From Pseudomonadota bacterium (lineage in GTDB: Bacteria > Pseudomonadota > Gammaproteobacteria > Burkholderiales > Ferrovaceae), in the NCBI GenBank assembly GCA_021805725.1, contig JAJZEH010000007.1:62001-126000 (forward strand): a stretch of DNA of 64,000 nt. The letters run 5' to 3'. Positions 51,965-61,437 of this stretch are shown piece after piece. The number at the start of each line of letters is the position of its first letter. Positions within the stretch are counted from its first letter, which is position 1. The notes beneath the pieces were generated by a model, which was not told the DNA's origin, made no database searches, and saw nothing but the letters and a program-made list of their open reading frames with translations. Position numbers and translations under genes: made by a program.

Positions 51965-52993
51965 TTACTTCTGACTCTTGTCCACTGAAGGCGTGAACGG
52001 ATCGGAGTAAAACTCTTCCTCAGGCAGCCCACGCGTCTGTGTAAATGCCTTGAAACCGGATTCCACCATGCGGGGTGCGCCGCACGCATAGACCTGATAG
52101 CCGGACAGGTCCTGAAAGTCGTCCAGAATGGCCTGGTGAACAAGACCGGTGCGACCGATCCAATGGTCTTCCGGCCGTGGTTCGGACAAGACTGGGATGA
52201 AGGTAAATTGCCCGTCCGCCGTCTGCCAACTGCTGGCGAGCGCTGCGTGGTAGAGGTCATCCTTGGTTCGTACCCCCCAGTAGAGCACCATCGGTCGGGT
52301 CACACCCTTGTGCCGCGCCGACTCGATGATGCCCTTGATGGGGGCAAAGCCGGTGGCGCCTGCCATCAGAATGATGGGCTTGTCCGAATCTTCGCGTAGA
52401 AAGAAAGTGCCCAATGGCCCCTCAAAACGCAAAATTGCCCGCTCTTTCAATTCGTTGAAAACGAAATCCGAAAAATTTCCACCCGGATAATGGCGAATGT
52501 GGAGTTCCAGAAAGTCCTTGTCCTGGGGGGCATTGGCCAGGGAAAAACTGCGACGTTTGCCGTCCTTCAGCAGAAAATCAATGTACTGCCCTGCCAGAAA
52601 TTCAAATTTTTCATTGGCCGGCAACTTCAGTTTGAGAATGACCACATCGTGATTGGGACGCTCGATGCTCTCCACGCGACATGGCAGTTTTCTGACCAGG
52701 ATGTCCTTGATTCCACTGACCTCCCGAGCTTCAATCACCACGTCTTCCAGGGGCTTTGCGCAACAAAACAAAGTCTTGCCCTGGGCAATTTCCTCGGCGC
52801 TCAATGCAGAAGACTGGTACTCCCCGTGGTCCACGGCACCGCTCAGCACCTTCCCCTTACAACTGCCGCACGCTCCGCTACGACACCCAAAGGGCAGTGC
52901 GTAACCCTCGCGCAATGCCGCCTGCAGGATGGTCTCTCCATCCTCAACTTGAAACTGATGCCCGCTGGGTTGAATCGTGACACGCACTGACAT
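51965..52993 (-). CDS. [2Fe-2S] ferredoxin-FAD-NAD(P)H reductase
   Basis: This 342-residue oxidoreductase has an N-terminal plant-type ferredoxin domain (Cys near residues 37, 42, 45 and 77/78; GCRSGACGSCKGKV). An FAD domain follows (RSFSLANAP) and then a NAD(P) domain (LMAGATGFAPIKGII; CGAPRMVE). It resembles CDP-6-deoxy-delta-3,4-glucoseen reductase-like (AscD/UbiB) flavin reductases used to feed electrons to oxygenases or other acceptors. The partner is not known, and no sugar-biosynthesis genes are nearby. It converges on hemY. Confidence 0.88.
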   Translation of the reverse strand: MSVRVTIQPSGHQFQVEDGETILQAALREGYALPFGCRSGACGSCKGKVLSGAVDHGEYQSSALSAEEIAQGKTLFCCAKPLEDVVIEAREVSGIKDILVRKLPCRVESIERPNHDVVILKLKLPANEKFEFLAGQYIDFLLKDGKRRSFSLANAPQDKDFLELHIRHYPGGNFSDFVFNELKERAILRFEGPLGTFFLREDSDKPIILMAGATGFAPIKGIIESARHKGVTRPMVLYWGVRTKDDLYHAALASSWQTADGQFTFIPVLSEPRPEDHWIGRTGLVHQAILDDFQDLSGYQVYACGAPRMVESGFKAFTQTRGLPEEEFYSDPFTPSVDKSQK

Positions 52994-53024
52994 GATTTAT
53001 CCTGATGACTGCTAGAATCGCACT

Positions 53025-53957
53025 ATGCAACGTTGGTTAATTGTAGGCTCGGGCGACATTGCGCGCCGAATGGCGTCCCTGATGCGCGGACCAGAACAGC
53101 TTTTTTCGCTGTGTCGGGACCGCGACTGTGCGGCACAGTGGCGCGCTCTGGGCGCAATTCCACTCCTGGGTGATCTGGATCGTCCGGCTTCCCTACACCG
53201 CCTGTCGGGATTGGCAGAAGTCGTCTTCCACTTCGCGCCACCCCCCCCCAATGCCCTGGGCGACCCCAGGACCCGAAATCTGATCGCGGCTCTGGAGCGG
53301 GGTGGAAGTCTACCACAGCGCCTCGTTTACATCAGCACTACTGGCGTCTACGGCGATTGCCAGGGAGCGGCCATCGATGAAACGCGGCCGATCCGCCCGG
53401 ACACGCCGCGAGCCCGCCGTCGCGCCGATGCCGAACACAGGCTGCGCGCTTTCGGCGCGCGGTCTGGCTGTCAGGTCACTATTTTGCGCGCCCCCGGCAT
53501 TTATGCCGAGGACCGCCTGCCCCTGGCGCGCCTGCAACAAGGCGGCCCCATTCCGGATTCCTCCGAGGACCCCTGGACCAACCATATCCACGCTCTGGAC
53601 CTTGCCCATGCCGCCCTCTGTGCCGCACGACGGGGGCGACCCAACCGGGTCTATAACGTCGTGGATGACACCCGCTTGAAGCTGGGGGATTACTACGAAC
53701 GACTGGCCCAACACTTTAACCTGCCCTTGCCAAGGCGCCTGCCCATGGCGGCCATTAAACGGCAGATCAGCGAAATTAACTGGAGTTTTATGATCGAATC
53801 GCGCCAGATCGCAAATACCAGAATCAAAAGCGAGTTGAACCTGTCGTGGTACTATCCAGCAGTTGGCGATTTATTATGCACCCTTCCCGTGCTGGATCAT
53901 GGGATCTCAAACTTGAATAGCATCGATCTTCGTCAAAAAGCTGGACAACTCCCGTGA
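53025..53957 (+). CDS. NAD(P)-dependent epimerase/dehydratase-like protein
   Basis: This is a 310-residue atypical SDR, YeeZ-like. The nucleotide loop is IVGSGDIARRM, and the YISTTGVYGDCQG stretch has Ser-Thr-Tyr near the active site, but the usual YxxxK Lys is not clear. RAPGIYAEDRLP is typical of the family. The substrate is unknown. A TAGAAT box (53013-53018) ends seven bases before the ATG, so the mRNA may be leaderless. It precedes aroQ. Confidence 0.82.
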   Translation: MQRWLIVGSGDIARRMASLMRGPEQLFSLCRDRDCAAQWRALGAIPLLGDLDRPASLHRLSGLAEVVFHFAPPPPNALGDPRTRNLIAALERGGSLPQRLVYISTTGVYGDCQGAAIDETRPIRPDTPRARRRADAEHRLRAFGARSGCQVTILRAPGIYAEDRLPLARLQQGGPIPDSSEDPWTNHIHALDLAHAALCAARRGRPNRVYNVVDDTRLKLGDYYERLAQHFNLPLPRRLPMAAIKRQISEINWSFMIESRQIANTRIKSELNLSWYYPAVGDLLCTLPVLDHGISNLNSIDLRQKAGQLP

Positions 53958-53978
53958 ATGTGGGGGAAAATCCATTCC

Positions 53979-54413
53979 ATGCAAAAAATCCTGATCCTTC
54001 ACGGACCCAACCTGAACCTGTTGGGCGACCGCGAACCCGAGATTTATGGCACCACCCGGCTGGAAGACATTGATGCGCGTCTGACGGCCGAGGGGCTGGA
54101 GCGCCATTGCGAAGTCCGTTCGTTCCAAAGCAACTGGGAAGGTGCGCTCATCGACCGAATCCATGAGGCGCGCAAGGATGGCACGCAAGCCATCATCATC
54201 AACCCGGGGGGGCTGACCCACACCAGCATCGCATTGCGCGACGCTCTGGCGGCCGCAGCCATCCCCTTCATTGAAGTTCACCTGTCAAACGTCCACGCTC
54301 GGGAAGCTTTCCGGAACCAATCCTACCTGTCCCAATTGGCACTTGGGGTGATTAGCGGATTGGGAGCCCGGGGCTACGAACTGGCGCTTGACTACCTGCT
54401 GGATGAGAAATAG
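53979..54413 (+). CDS. aroQ: 3-dehydroquinate dehydratase, type II
   Basis: This dodecameric enzyme of the shikimate pathway converts 3-dehydroquinate to 3-dehydroshikimate. The 144-residue protein starts [16 protein letters not shown] with GGGGGAAAA upstream. The flexible lid with DREPEIYG (Arg, Tyr), [11 protein letters not shown] and the [10 protein letters not shown] block are clear. It precedes accB by 3 bp, a common betaproteobacterial pairing. Confidence 0.97.
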   Translation: MQKILILHGPNLNLLGDREPEIYGTTRLEDIDARLTAEGLERHCEVRSFQSNWEGALIDRIHEARKDGTQAIIINPGGLTHTSIALRDALAAAAIPFIEVHLSNVHAREAFRNQSYLSQLALGVISGLGARGYELALDYLLDEK

Positions 54414-54416
54414 ACC

Positions 54417-54887
54417 ATGGATCTCCGAAAACTCAAGAAACTCATCGATCTGGTGGAAGAATCAGGCATTGCCGAACTGGAAATCACGGAGGGTGAAGAA
54501 AAGGTACGGATCGCCAAAGTGGCACCAAACAGCCAGACCATTCTCGCCTCCAACCCCATGGCTTACCACTACCCGGTTCAAGGTGCCCCAACTCCGCCTA
54601 ACCCAGCCGCTGTGGCAGCAGCTGTTGCAGCCACCCCTGAAGACGAGGGCCATGTGGTGAAATCCCCCATGGTGGGCACATTCTACCGATCCCCTTCACC
54701 GGGAGCCCCTGCTTTTGTGGAAATAGGGCAAAGCATTTCCGAGGGCCAGACGCTGTGCATTATCGAGGCCATGAAATTGCTCAATGAAATCGAGTCCGAC
54801 GTGTCCGGCACCGTCAAGCGGATTCTGGTAGAAAACGGCCAGCCCATCGAATATGGCCAGCCGCTTTTCGTCATTGCTGCCGCCTGA
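54417..54887 (+). CDS. accB: Biotin carboxyl carrier protein of acetyl-CoA carboxylase
   Basis: It carries biotin for the first step of fatty acid synthesis. The 156 residues have an N-terminal dimer helix ([16 protein letters not shown]), an Ala/Pro linker and the biotinyl domain with EAMKLLNEI, the Lys near residue 120. The biotinyl thumb [13 protein letters not shown] is present. It lies in the order aroQ-accB-accC-prmA. Confidence 0.97.
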   Translation: MDLRKLKKLIDLVEESGIAELEITEGEEKVRIAKVAPNSQTILASNPMAYHYPVQGAPTPPNPAAVAAAVAATPEDEGHVVKSPMVGTFYRSPSPGAPAFVEIGQSISEGQTLCIIEAMKLLNEIESDVSGTVKRILVENGQPIEYGQPLFVIAAA

Positions 54888-54901
54888 ACGATCGACACGC
54901 C

Positions 54902-56260
54902 ATGTTTGAAAAAATACTGATCGCCAATCGCGGCGAAATTGCCCTGCGGGTTCAGCGGGCCTGCCGTGAGCTCGGCATTAAAACTGTCGCTGTGCACTCT
55001 GAAGCCGACGCAGACGCCAAGTACGTCATGCTTGCTGACGAATCCGTGTGCATTGGACCACCGCCCTCTCAGGGCAGTTACCTCAATATACCCGCCATCA
55101 TTTCCGCCGCCGAAGTCACGGGGGCCGAGGCCATTCACCCCGGCTATGGATTCCTGTCAGAAAATGCGGACTTCGCAGAACGCGTTGAGAACAGCGGTTT
55201 TGTCTTTATCGGACCGCGCGCCGAGACCATCCGGCTGATGGGCGACAAGATCAGCGCCAAGAGCGCCATGAAAGCCGCCGGTGTTCCGGTCGTTCCCGGT
55301 TCGGAAGGGCAGCTTCCGGAAGACCCCAAGGAGATTAAAAAGCTGGCCGAGCAAATCGGCTACCCCATTTTGATCAAGGCCGCTGCGGGGGGTGGGGGTC
55401 GTGGCATGCGCGTCGTGGAAAGGGAAGAGGACCTCTTCCCTTCGCTGGACATGACCCGGGGTGAAGCTCGTACGGCCTTTGGCAATGACACGGTTTATCT
55501 GGAAAAATTTCTGGGGCAGCCACGCCACATCGAAATCCAGGTACTCTCCGACGAACACGGCAATGCCGTATTTTTGGGCGAGCGCGATTGCTCGATGCAG
55601 CGCCGCCACCAAAAGATCATCGAAGAGGCACCGGCTCCCGGCATTACTGAAAAGATGCGCAATAAAATCGGGGAAAGCTGCGTTGCCGCCTGCAAGCGCA
55701 TCAAGTATCGCGGTGCCGGCACTTTTGAATTTCTTTACGAAAATGGCGAGTTCTATTTCATTGAAATGAATACCCGGGTTCAGGTGGAGCACCCGGTGAC
55801 CGAACTCATCACAGGCATCGACATCGTTCAGGAACAAATCAGAATTGCCGCCGGCAACAAGCTGTCCTTCCGCCAGAAGGACGTCGTGTTGCGCGGGCAC
55901 GCCCTGGAGTGCCGAATCAACGCCGAAGACCCCTTCACTTTCGTTCCCTCACCCGGGCGAATCACCCAGTACCATGCTCCTGGGGGGCCTGGCGTCCGAA
56001 TCGATTCCCACATCTATCATAATTACTTCGTCCCTCCCTATTACGATTCGCTGATCGCAAAGGTGCTGACCCACGGCGCCACGCGAGAACAGGCCCTGGC
56101 CCGGATGCGCATCGCCCTGTCCGAGATGGTGGTTGAAGGCATCAAAACCAACATTCCCCTGCATCAGCAGCTGTTACAAGACAAGGGGTTCATTGCCGGA
56201 CAAACCAGCATTCACTACCTCCAGGAAAAACTGGCCAGCGACAAAGCAAAGCTGCCATAA
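54902..56260 (+). CDS. accC: Biotin carboxylase of acetyl-CoA carboxylase
   Basis: This ATP-grasp enzyme carboxylates biotin on AccB. The 452 residues include [19 protein letters not shown], the ATP loop [34 protein letters not shown] and [14 protein letters not shown]. It is 14 bp after accB, and its stop is adjacent to the prmA ATG. Confidence 0.98.
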   Translation: MFEKILIANRGEIALRVQRACRELGIKTVAVHSEADADAKYVMLADESVCIGPPPSQGSYLNIPAIISAAEVTGAEAIHPGYGFLSENADFAERVENSGFVFIGPRAETIRLMGDKISAKSAMKAAGVPVVPGSEGQLPEDPKEIKKLAEQIGYPILIKAAAGGGGRGMRVVEREEDLFPSLDMTRGEARTAFGNDTVYLEKFLGQPRHIEIQVLSDEHGNAVFLGERDCSMQRRHQKIIEEAPAPGITEKMRNKIGESCVAACKRIKYRGAGTFEFLYENGEFYFIEMNTRVQVEHPVTELITGIDIVQEQIRIAAGNKLSFRQKDVVLRGHALECRINAEDPFTFVPSPGRITQYHAPGGPGVRIDSHIYHNYFVPPYYDSLIAKVLTHGATREQALARMRIALSEMVVEGIKTNIPLHQQLLQDKGFIAGQTSIHYLQEKLASDKAKLP

Positions 56261-57151
56261 ATGGCCTGGACACGCCTGATTGCAGAGGTTTCCGCCGAAC
56301 AGGCGGAGGCTCTTTCGGATGCCCTCATGGCTTGTGGCGCACTCTCCGCCGGCATCGAACAGAACCTCGCCACGGGACACCCGGAAACTGAGGTTTTTGG
56401 TGAACCTGGTGAGCCCCCGCCAGCCTTGTGGCCCCATTGCCTCGTAGATGCCCTGATTCCCTTGACGGCTGATGCCCACAACCTGATGCGTGAAGCGGCC
56501 ATCGTTGCGGAGCTTCCTGAAGTGCCCGCATATCAAAGCGATGTGGTGGCCGACCAGGACTGGGTCCGCCTCACCCAAAGCCAGTTTGACCCCATTCCGG
56601 CCGCACCGGGATTATGGATCGTACCCACCTGGCACCAGCCCCCGGACCCGCAGGCGCTCAACATTCGCCTGGACCCCGGCCAGGCCTTTGGCACGGGAAG
56701 CCACCCCACGACGCAACTCTGTCTTGCCTGGTTGGTAGCGCATCGGCCCTCAAACCAGCGCATCCTGGACTATGGTTGCGGTTCTGGCATTCTGGCCATT
56801 GCCGCCCGGATGCTGGGAGCAGGAAGCGTTACGGGAGTGGATATCGACCCTGCAGCCATAGAGGCAGCGCAAGACAATGCCCTGCTCAACGTCGTGAATA
56901 TCGATTTTTGCCTGCCCGACGCGCTTCCCCCGGGACACTTTGACGGTGTTGTCGCCAACATTCTTGCAGCACCCCTGGTCGTGTTGGCCCCGCTGTTGAT
57001 GGATCGCCTCAAGCCCGGGGGCTGGATGACCCTGTCAGGCATCCTGGCCCGTCAGGCTGACATGGTCATTGCGGCCTACCAACCGGCCTGCACCCTCGCG
57101 CTGCATTCTCAATCGGGCGACTGGATCTGCCTTTCTGGCGTAAAGGGATAA
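56261..57151 (+). CDS. prmA: Ribosomal protein L11 methyltransferase
   Basis: This SAM-dependent enzyme methylates L11 lysines and its N-terminus. The 296 residues have an N-terminal recognition domain with VRLTQSQFDPI. The catalytic domain contains LDPGQAFGTGSHPTTQLCL, LDYGCGSGILAIAA (motif I) and VANILAAPLVVLAP. It begins immediately at the end of accC. Confidence 0.97.
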   Translation: MAWTRLIAEVSAEQAEALSDALMACGALSAGIEQNLATGHPETEVFGEPGEPPPALWPHCLVDALIPLTADAHNLMREAAIVAELPEVPAYQSDVVADQDWVRLTQSQFDPIPAAPGLWIVPTWHQPPDPQALNIRLDPGQAFGTGSHPTTQLCLAWLVAHRPSNQRILDYGCGSGILAIAARMLGAGSVTGVDIDPAAIEAAQDNALLNVVNIDFCLPDALPPGHFDGVVANILAAPLVVLAPLLMDRLKPGGWMTLSGILARQADMVIAAYQPACTLALHSQSGDWICLSGVKG

Positions 57152-57183
57152 GTTATACTGCTCCCATTAGAAGAGGATGACCC

Positions 57184-57570
57184 ATGCCCGATCCGGAAGA
57201 TCGCCGTTACACAGCCACCCACCAATGGGCTCGCCAAAATCCTGATGGTTCGCTCACCGTAGGGATTACTGATTTCGCACAGTCCCAACTGGGTGATGTG
57301 GTATTCGTGGAATTACCACCCGTGGGAAAAATCGTTGGCGCCGACGAGGCCTGCGCCGTGGTGGAATCGGTCAAATCGGCTTCCGATGTTCACGCGCCCG
57401 TGGCTGGCACGGTCATCGCCATCAATGAAGCACTTCCCGGCGCAACGGAATCCATCAACACGAACCCCTACGAAAGCTGGTTTTTCAAGTTACAGCCCGA
57501 TGCTGCGCAATCTTATGAACACCTGATGAGCGCAGCGCAATATCAAACACTCATTAACCAGGAGAGCTGA
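57184..57570 (+). CDS. gcvH: Glycine cleavage H-like lipoyl protein
   Basis: This 128-residue H-protein fold has the lipoyl Lys near residue 64 (VVESVKSASDV) and VTDFAQSQLGDVVFVELP-type motifs. GcvH carries the aminomethyl group between GcvP and GcvT, or donates lipoyl groups to other enzymes. No gcvT or gcvP lies near, so the gene is orphaned here. A TATACT-like box lies about 25 bases upstream, and RBS AGAGGA precedes the ATG. It abuts tpx. Confidence 0.93.
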   Translation: MPDPEDRRYTATHQWARQNPDGSLTVGITDFAQSQLGDVVFVELPPVGKIVGADEACAVVESVKSASDVHAPVAGTVIAINEALPGATESINTNPYESWFFKLQPDAAQSYEHLMSAAQYQTLINQES

Positions 57571-58071
57571 ATGTCTACAGTCACACTTGCAGGGAAGCCC
57601 ATTAACGTTGCGGGAGGCTTTCTCCAAAAAGGGGCTGTTGCCCCCGATTTTTCTCTTGCCGGCAAGGACCTTGCTGACAATACGCTGGCAACCTACGCCG
57701 GCAAACGCAAAATTCTCAACATCGTGCCCAGCCTGGACACCCCCACCTGCGCCACTTCCACCCGAAAATTCAATGAGAAGGCCACCAGCCTCGACAATGC
57801 CGTCGTCCTGGTCATCGCGGCAGATCTTCCGTTTGCCATGTCGCGGTTTTGTGGCGCCGAAGGTCTGGAACGGGTGGTCACTCTCTCCACCTTTCGTGAC
57901 CACGCGTTTCACGAACGATACGGCGTGGACATTACCGATGGCCCGCTGAGGGGGTTGACGGCACGCGCCGTCGTCGTCCTGGATGAAAACAATCGCGTCC
58001 TGCACTCCGAACTGGTTTCTGAAATCAAGCAGGAACCTGACTACGATGCGGCCCTGGCTGCCCTGGGTTAA
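57571..58071 (+). CDS. tpx: Thiol peroxidase (atypical 2-Cys peroxiredoxin)
   Basis: It reduces lipid hydroperoxides and H2O2 using thioredoxin. The 166 residues have the peroxidatic Cys60 in [10 protein letters not shown] and the resolving Cys94 in SRFCGAEG, the spacing of Tpx. The start follows AGGAGAGC. The kinase gene overlaps its stop (TAATG). Confidence 0.97.
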   Translation: MSTVTLAGKPINVAGGFLQKGAVAPDFSLAGKDLADNTLATYAGKRKILNIVPSLDTPTCATSTRKFNEKATSLDNAVVLVIAADLPFAMSRFCGAEGLERVVTLSTFRDHAFHERYGVDITDGPLRGLTARAVVVLDENNRVLHSELVSEIKQEPDYDAALAALG

Positions 58072-59009
58072 TGAAAACCCTGATTTGCGGCTCCCTGGCC
58101 TATGACACCATCATGGTGTTCGGGGACCGTTTTCAAAACCACATCCTGCCCGAAAAAATCCATATCCTGAGCGTGGCATTCCTGGTACCGGAAATGCGCC
58201 GCGAATATGGAGGCACTGCCGGAAATATTGCCTACAACCTCAAGTTGCTGGAGGGCGAACCCCTGATCATGTCCACGGTGGGTCATGATTTTGCGGACTA
58301 CCGCCAGCGCCTGAGCGCCCTCGAAATTCCACAAACCTACATTCGCGAAGTGGCCGAGGCTTTCACTGCACAAGCCTTTATTACCACGGACCTGGACGAT
58401 AACCAGATCACGGCTTTTCATCCTGGGGCCATGAGCTACGCTCACCTCAATCAGGTCTCAGAGGCGCACGACGCCCAATTCGGCATCATTGCGCCGGATG
58501 GACGAGAGGGCATGCTGCTGCATGCCCGACAGTTTCATGAAGCCGGCATTCCCTTTCTATTCGATCCCGGACAGGGGCTGCCCATGTTTTCTGGCCCGGA
58601 ACTGCTGGAGTTTCTGGACCTGGCCAGCTACTTTGCCGTCAACGATTACGAAGCCCAGTTGATGACGGAAAAAACCGGCCTTTCCTTTGAGCAATTGGCC
58701 GGACGGGTCAAGGCGGCCATAGTCACCCGGGGAGCCGAAGGTTCCAGAATTCATGTGGAAGGTGGCGTCATCCATATCCCGGCCGTGCGACCTGACAGAA
58801 TCGCAGATCCCACCGGGTGCGGTGACGCCTATCGGGCGGGGTTGATATACGGCATTTCAAAAGGCTGGGCCTGGGCCCAGACGGGCCGTTTGGCCTCCTT
58901 GATGGGGGCCATCAAAATTGCCCATCGGGGAGGGCAAAATCACCGGCTGACGCGCGCCGAGATTTCGAGCCGCTATGAACAGGCATTCGGCATTCCCCTG
59001 GATTCATGA
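58071..59009 (+). CDS. PfkB-family carbohydrate/nucleoside kinase
   Basis: This 312-residue kinase of the ribokinase superfamily shows the substrate N-terminal motif REYGGTAGNIAYNL and the C-terminal ATP and catalytic signature DPTGCGDAYRAGLIYG with the base Asp. It looks closer to adenosine kinases than to fructokinases, but the substrate cannot be fixed by eye. It lies between tpx and the acyltransferase, overlapping both by 1-4 bases. Confidence 0.88.
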   Translation: MKTLICGSLAYDTIMVFGDRFQNHILPEKIHILSVAFLVPEMRREYGGTAGNIAYNLKLLEGEPLIMSTVGHDFADYRQRLSALEIPQTYIREVAEAFTAQAFITTDLDDNQITAFHPGAMSYAHLNQVSEAHDAQFGIIAPDGREGMLLHARQFHEAGIPFLFDPGQGLPMFSGPELLEFLDLASYFAVNDYEAQLMTEKTGLSFEQLAGRVKAAIVTRGAEGSRIHVEGGVIHIPAVRPDRIADPTGCGDAYRAGLIYGISKGWAWAQTGRLASLMGAIKIAHRGGQNHRLTRAEISSRYEQAFGIPLDS

Positions 59010-59821
59010 AACTGTTAGCGCTCACTTATAGAATTTCCCTGATCAACTGGCATATCTTTCAAGGCGTCATCACCAGTGCGCTGGTGTTGCCCTGGGTGAG
59101 CGCAACATCCCGCGACCGTCTGATCCAGCACTGGTCCATCGGTTTGCTCCGCAAGCTGCGCATTACCGTTCAAGTCCACGGCACCTTGCCCCACCCAGGG
59201 CAGATGCCTGTAGTACTTACTTCGAATCACGTTTCCTGGGTGGATATTTTTGCCATTCACTCGGTGCGTCCGGTGCGCTTCGTCTCCAAGGCTGAAGTGC
59301 GCCGATGGCCGGTATTTGGCTGGCTGGCTGCCAAAACCGGCACCCTGTTTTTGGTGCGCGCCTCGCGCAAACAGACGGCCGCCATCGGCGGAGAAATGGA
59401 AAGGGTGTTGAATCTGGGCGACAGTCTGGGGTTATTTCCCGAGTCCACCACTTCCGAAGGAAATTCGGTCTTACCCTTTCGCAGCGCCATGCTTCAGGCT
59501 GCAGTCAGCAGCCAAACCCCCATCCTGCCTGTAGCATTGCAATATCAGTTGCATGATGGATCGGCCAATCCCCATCTCCCCTTTGTGGGGGAGATGACCT
59601 TTGCGCATTCCCTGATCAAGGTGCTCACGGCCCCCCCGTCACAGGTACAAATTCACGTGGGCGCCCTGGTCCACCCCACTCAAATGCATCGGCGCGAATT
59701 GGCACAACGGCTGGAACAGATCACCCTTGATCTGCTGATGAAGGAACATGGCCCCCATGATGCGAACGCCTTTCGCAAGGCACCTGAAACAGCATCTGAT
59801 CTTCCAGCCGCACCGCAGTAA
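59006..59821 (+). CDS. Lysophospholipid acyltransferase family protein
   Basis: This membrane acyltransferase (PlsC/LPLAT) has the HX4D motif NHVSWVD and the FPEST region (GLFPESTTSEG), followed by PILPVALQYQL. A short N-terminal hydrophobic stretch gives membrane contact. The 271 residues suit 1-acylglycerol-phosphate acyltransferase-like enzymes. Its last 101 bases lie antisense over the 3' end of apaH, an unusually long overlap. The start overlaps the kinase stop (ATGA). Confidence 0.9.
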   Translation: MKLLALTYRISLINWHIFQGVITSALVLPWVSATSRDRLIQHWSIGLLRKLRITVQVHGTLPHPGQMPVVLTSNHVSWVDIFAIHSVRPVRFVSKAEVRRWPVFGWLAAKTGTLFLVRASRKQTAAIGGEMERVLNLGDSLGLFPESTTSEGNSVLPFRSAMLQAAVSSQTPILPVALQYQLHDGSANPHLPFVGEMTFAHSLIKVLTAPPSQVQIHVGALVHPTQMHRRELAQRLEQITLDLLMKEHGPHDANAFRKAPETASDLPAAPQ

Positions 59822-60569
59822 GTTGGCCGCCCCAAAGACAACCCGTATCCAGGGCCAGTACATTGGTGTACAGCCGGAGCCCCAGGGCCGACCAGTGACC
59901 GAAGATGATTTTATCGCCACTGGACCGGCGACCTGGCACGTCATACCATGGAAAAAACCCCCTGGGCAGGTCTTTGGGCTCGCCCTTGTGGGTAAACTCC
60001 ATGATCCCATCGGCTGTGCATAAACGAAGACGTGTCATGGCATTGGTGATGACGCGCAAACGGTCCATTCCCGTCAATTCATCCGACCACTGGTGGGGCC
60101 GGTTGCCGTACATGACCTTGAGGAACTCGCGGTAATCGTGCATTTGCAGCGCCGCCTCAACTTCCCGTGCCAGGGAACCAGCCTGGGTGACCGTCCATTG
60201 TGGTAACAGGCCGGCATGAACCAGGGTAAACCCGTTTTCACAATGCATCAGGGGGCGGTGGCGCAGCCAGTCCAGCAGTTCATCGCCGTCGTCGGCTGCA
60301 AGGATCGGTTGCAACGTATCACCTTCGTGGTGCCGCGCAAAACCTTCGGCCACACAAAGAAGATGCAGATCGTGATTGCCCAGCACTGTCAGCGCCATTG
60401 AACCCAGGCTTTTTACAAACCTCAGGGTTTCAAGGGATTGCGGCCCGCGATTGACCAGGTCTCCAACAAACCAGAGTCGATCGTGGTTCCAGTCCAACGG
60501 CAACTTGGCCAGCAGTGATTCCAGCGATGTAAAGCAACCCTGGAGATCGCCAATGGCATAAGTGCTCAC
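59721..60569 (-). CDS. apaH: Symmetrical diadenosine tetraphosphatase
   Basis: It hydrolyses Ap4A to two ADP and removes Np4 RNA caps. It has the phosphoesterase motifs AIGDLQGC, FVGDLVNRGPQS and LGNHDLHLL, and the C-terminal HTGCLWG-type block ALDTGCLWGGQLTAVRLED. At 282 residues it is the usual size, so its 3' overlap with the acyltransferase gene seems genuine. The final 25 or so residues (from about SHHGGH) are outside the conserved domain and might be dispensable. Confidence 0.95.
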   Translation of the reverse strand: MSTYAIGDLQGCFTSLESLLAKLPLDWNHDRLWFVGDLVNRGPQSLETLRFVKSLGSMALTVLGNHDLHLLCVAEGFARHHEGDTLQPILAADDGDELLDWLRHRPLMHCENGFTLVHAGLLPQWTVTQAGSLAREVEAALQMHDYREFLKVMYGNRPHQWSDELTGMDRLRVITNAMTRLRLCTADGIMEFTHKGEPKDLPRGFFPWYDVPGRRSSGDKIIFGHWSALGLRLYTNVLALDTGCLWGGQLTAVRLEDQMLFQVPCERRSHHGGHVPSSADQG

Positions 60570-60593
60570 GGGCCCCTCATTCTTGCGCAGTGA

Positions 60594-61178
60594 TTATCTG
60601 GATGCAGATACGATGTAGTCCACTGTTGCTTTGACGTCAGCATCAGAAAGGGCCGGATTACCCCCCTTGGCAGGCATGCTGTTCTTACCCTTGAGCGCAC
60701 TGTTGTAGAGCGCCTCAATGCCCTGGGCAATGCGAGGTGCCCAGGCCGCCTTGTCTCCCAGCTTGGGGGCACCGAGCGCGCCGGTGCTGTGACACCCCGT
60801 GCAAATGGCGTTGAAGGTCTTTTCACCCACTTTGTTTGCCGTGCTGGCCGGGGCAGGAACAGGTTCCGCTGGGGCTACGGCGGCAGTGGCCGTGGCTGCA
60901 CCGGCAGCGGCTGGAGTACTGGTCGAAACAGCAACCTGAGGTGCTGCTCCCGCCACAACGGTGGGCGCCGCATGCGTAGGAGCAGCGATCGAAACCTCGC
61001 CCAAGGGCTTGATGCGATCCTCGATCGCCTTGGTGGTGGCCGCGTCCTGTGGTACGACGCTGGCGCTCTTTCTATGCGCCAGGGTGTTCTGAATCAGCAC
61101 GATTGCAACGACGACGATGGCCAGGATCAATATCCACCTGGCTGTCGAGAATTTTGAACCGGCGTTGGTGTTTGCCAT
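60594..61178 (-). CDS. Membrane-anchored cytochrome c5-like protein
   Basis: This 194-residue protein has an N-terminal membrane anchor (residues 14-33), a long Ala/Pro/Thr-rich linker (about 60-115) and a C-terminal c-type heme domain with CTGCH (126-130) and the axial Met near 168 (NSMPAKGG). It is periplasmic, probably an electron shuttle tethered by the linker. The c5 class is inferred from the VCAxCH-like spacing and the short domain. ATG 61178 has AAGGA upstream. Longer frames are less likely. Confidence 0.87.
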   Translation of the reverse strand: MANTNAGSKFSTARWILILAIVVVAIVLIQNTLAHRKSASVVPQDAATTKAIEDRIKPLGEVSIAAPTHAAPTVVAGAAPQVAVSTSTPAAAGAATATAAVAPAEPVPAPASTANKVGEKTFNAICTGCHSTGALGAPKLGDKAAWAPRIAQGIEALYNSALKGKNSMPAKGGNPALSDADVKATVDYIVSASR

Positions 61179-61298
61179 GAACCGCATCCTTGCAAGTATT
61201 CGAAGTTTGAACGCTTGATTATACTCCGTGATCCAGGCTCGAACCACGGGGTAAAGTGGACGCAACCCCTCAATTTTGTTAGAGTTTCAATCCCGCAC

Positions 61299-61375
61299 GC
61301 GCCCGTAGCTCAGTTGGATAGAGTGTTGGTTTCCGAAGCCAAAGGTCACAGGTTCGATTCCTGTCGGGCGCGCCA
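61299..61375 (+). tRNA. tRNA-Arg(CCG)
   Basis: The 77-nt gene folds as a standard cloverleaf. The acceptor arms GCGCCCG/CGGGCGC, the D arm GCTC/GAGT, the anticodon stem TTGGT/GCCAA with loop TTCCGAA (anticodon CCG at 61333-61335) and the T arm ACAGG/CCTGT with TTCGATT are all present. The CCA end is encoded. It decodes CGG. Confidence 0.97.
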
Positions 61376-61385
61376 TCAAATCAAG

Positions 61386-61423
61386 GTCCGTTCCGGGGAC
61401 ATGGTTTACAGTTTATTCCGGAC
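61386..61423. mobile_element. Possible insertion-sequence end remnant after tRNA-Arg
   Basis: A stretch with GGGGACATGGTTTACAG and bounded by GTCCG/CGGAC follows the tRNA by 10 bases and is unlike its surroundings. The phrase GGGGACATGGTTTAC, from memory, resembles ends of IS481-like elements. No transposase is nearby. It may equally be a chance sequence or a weak hairpin. Confidence 0.3.
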
Positions 61424-61437
61424 AAATGCGCAGGACT

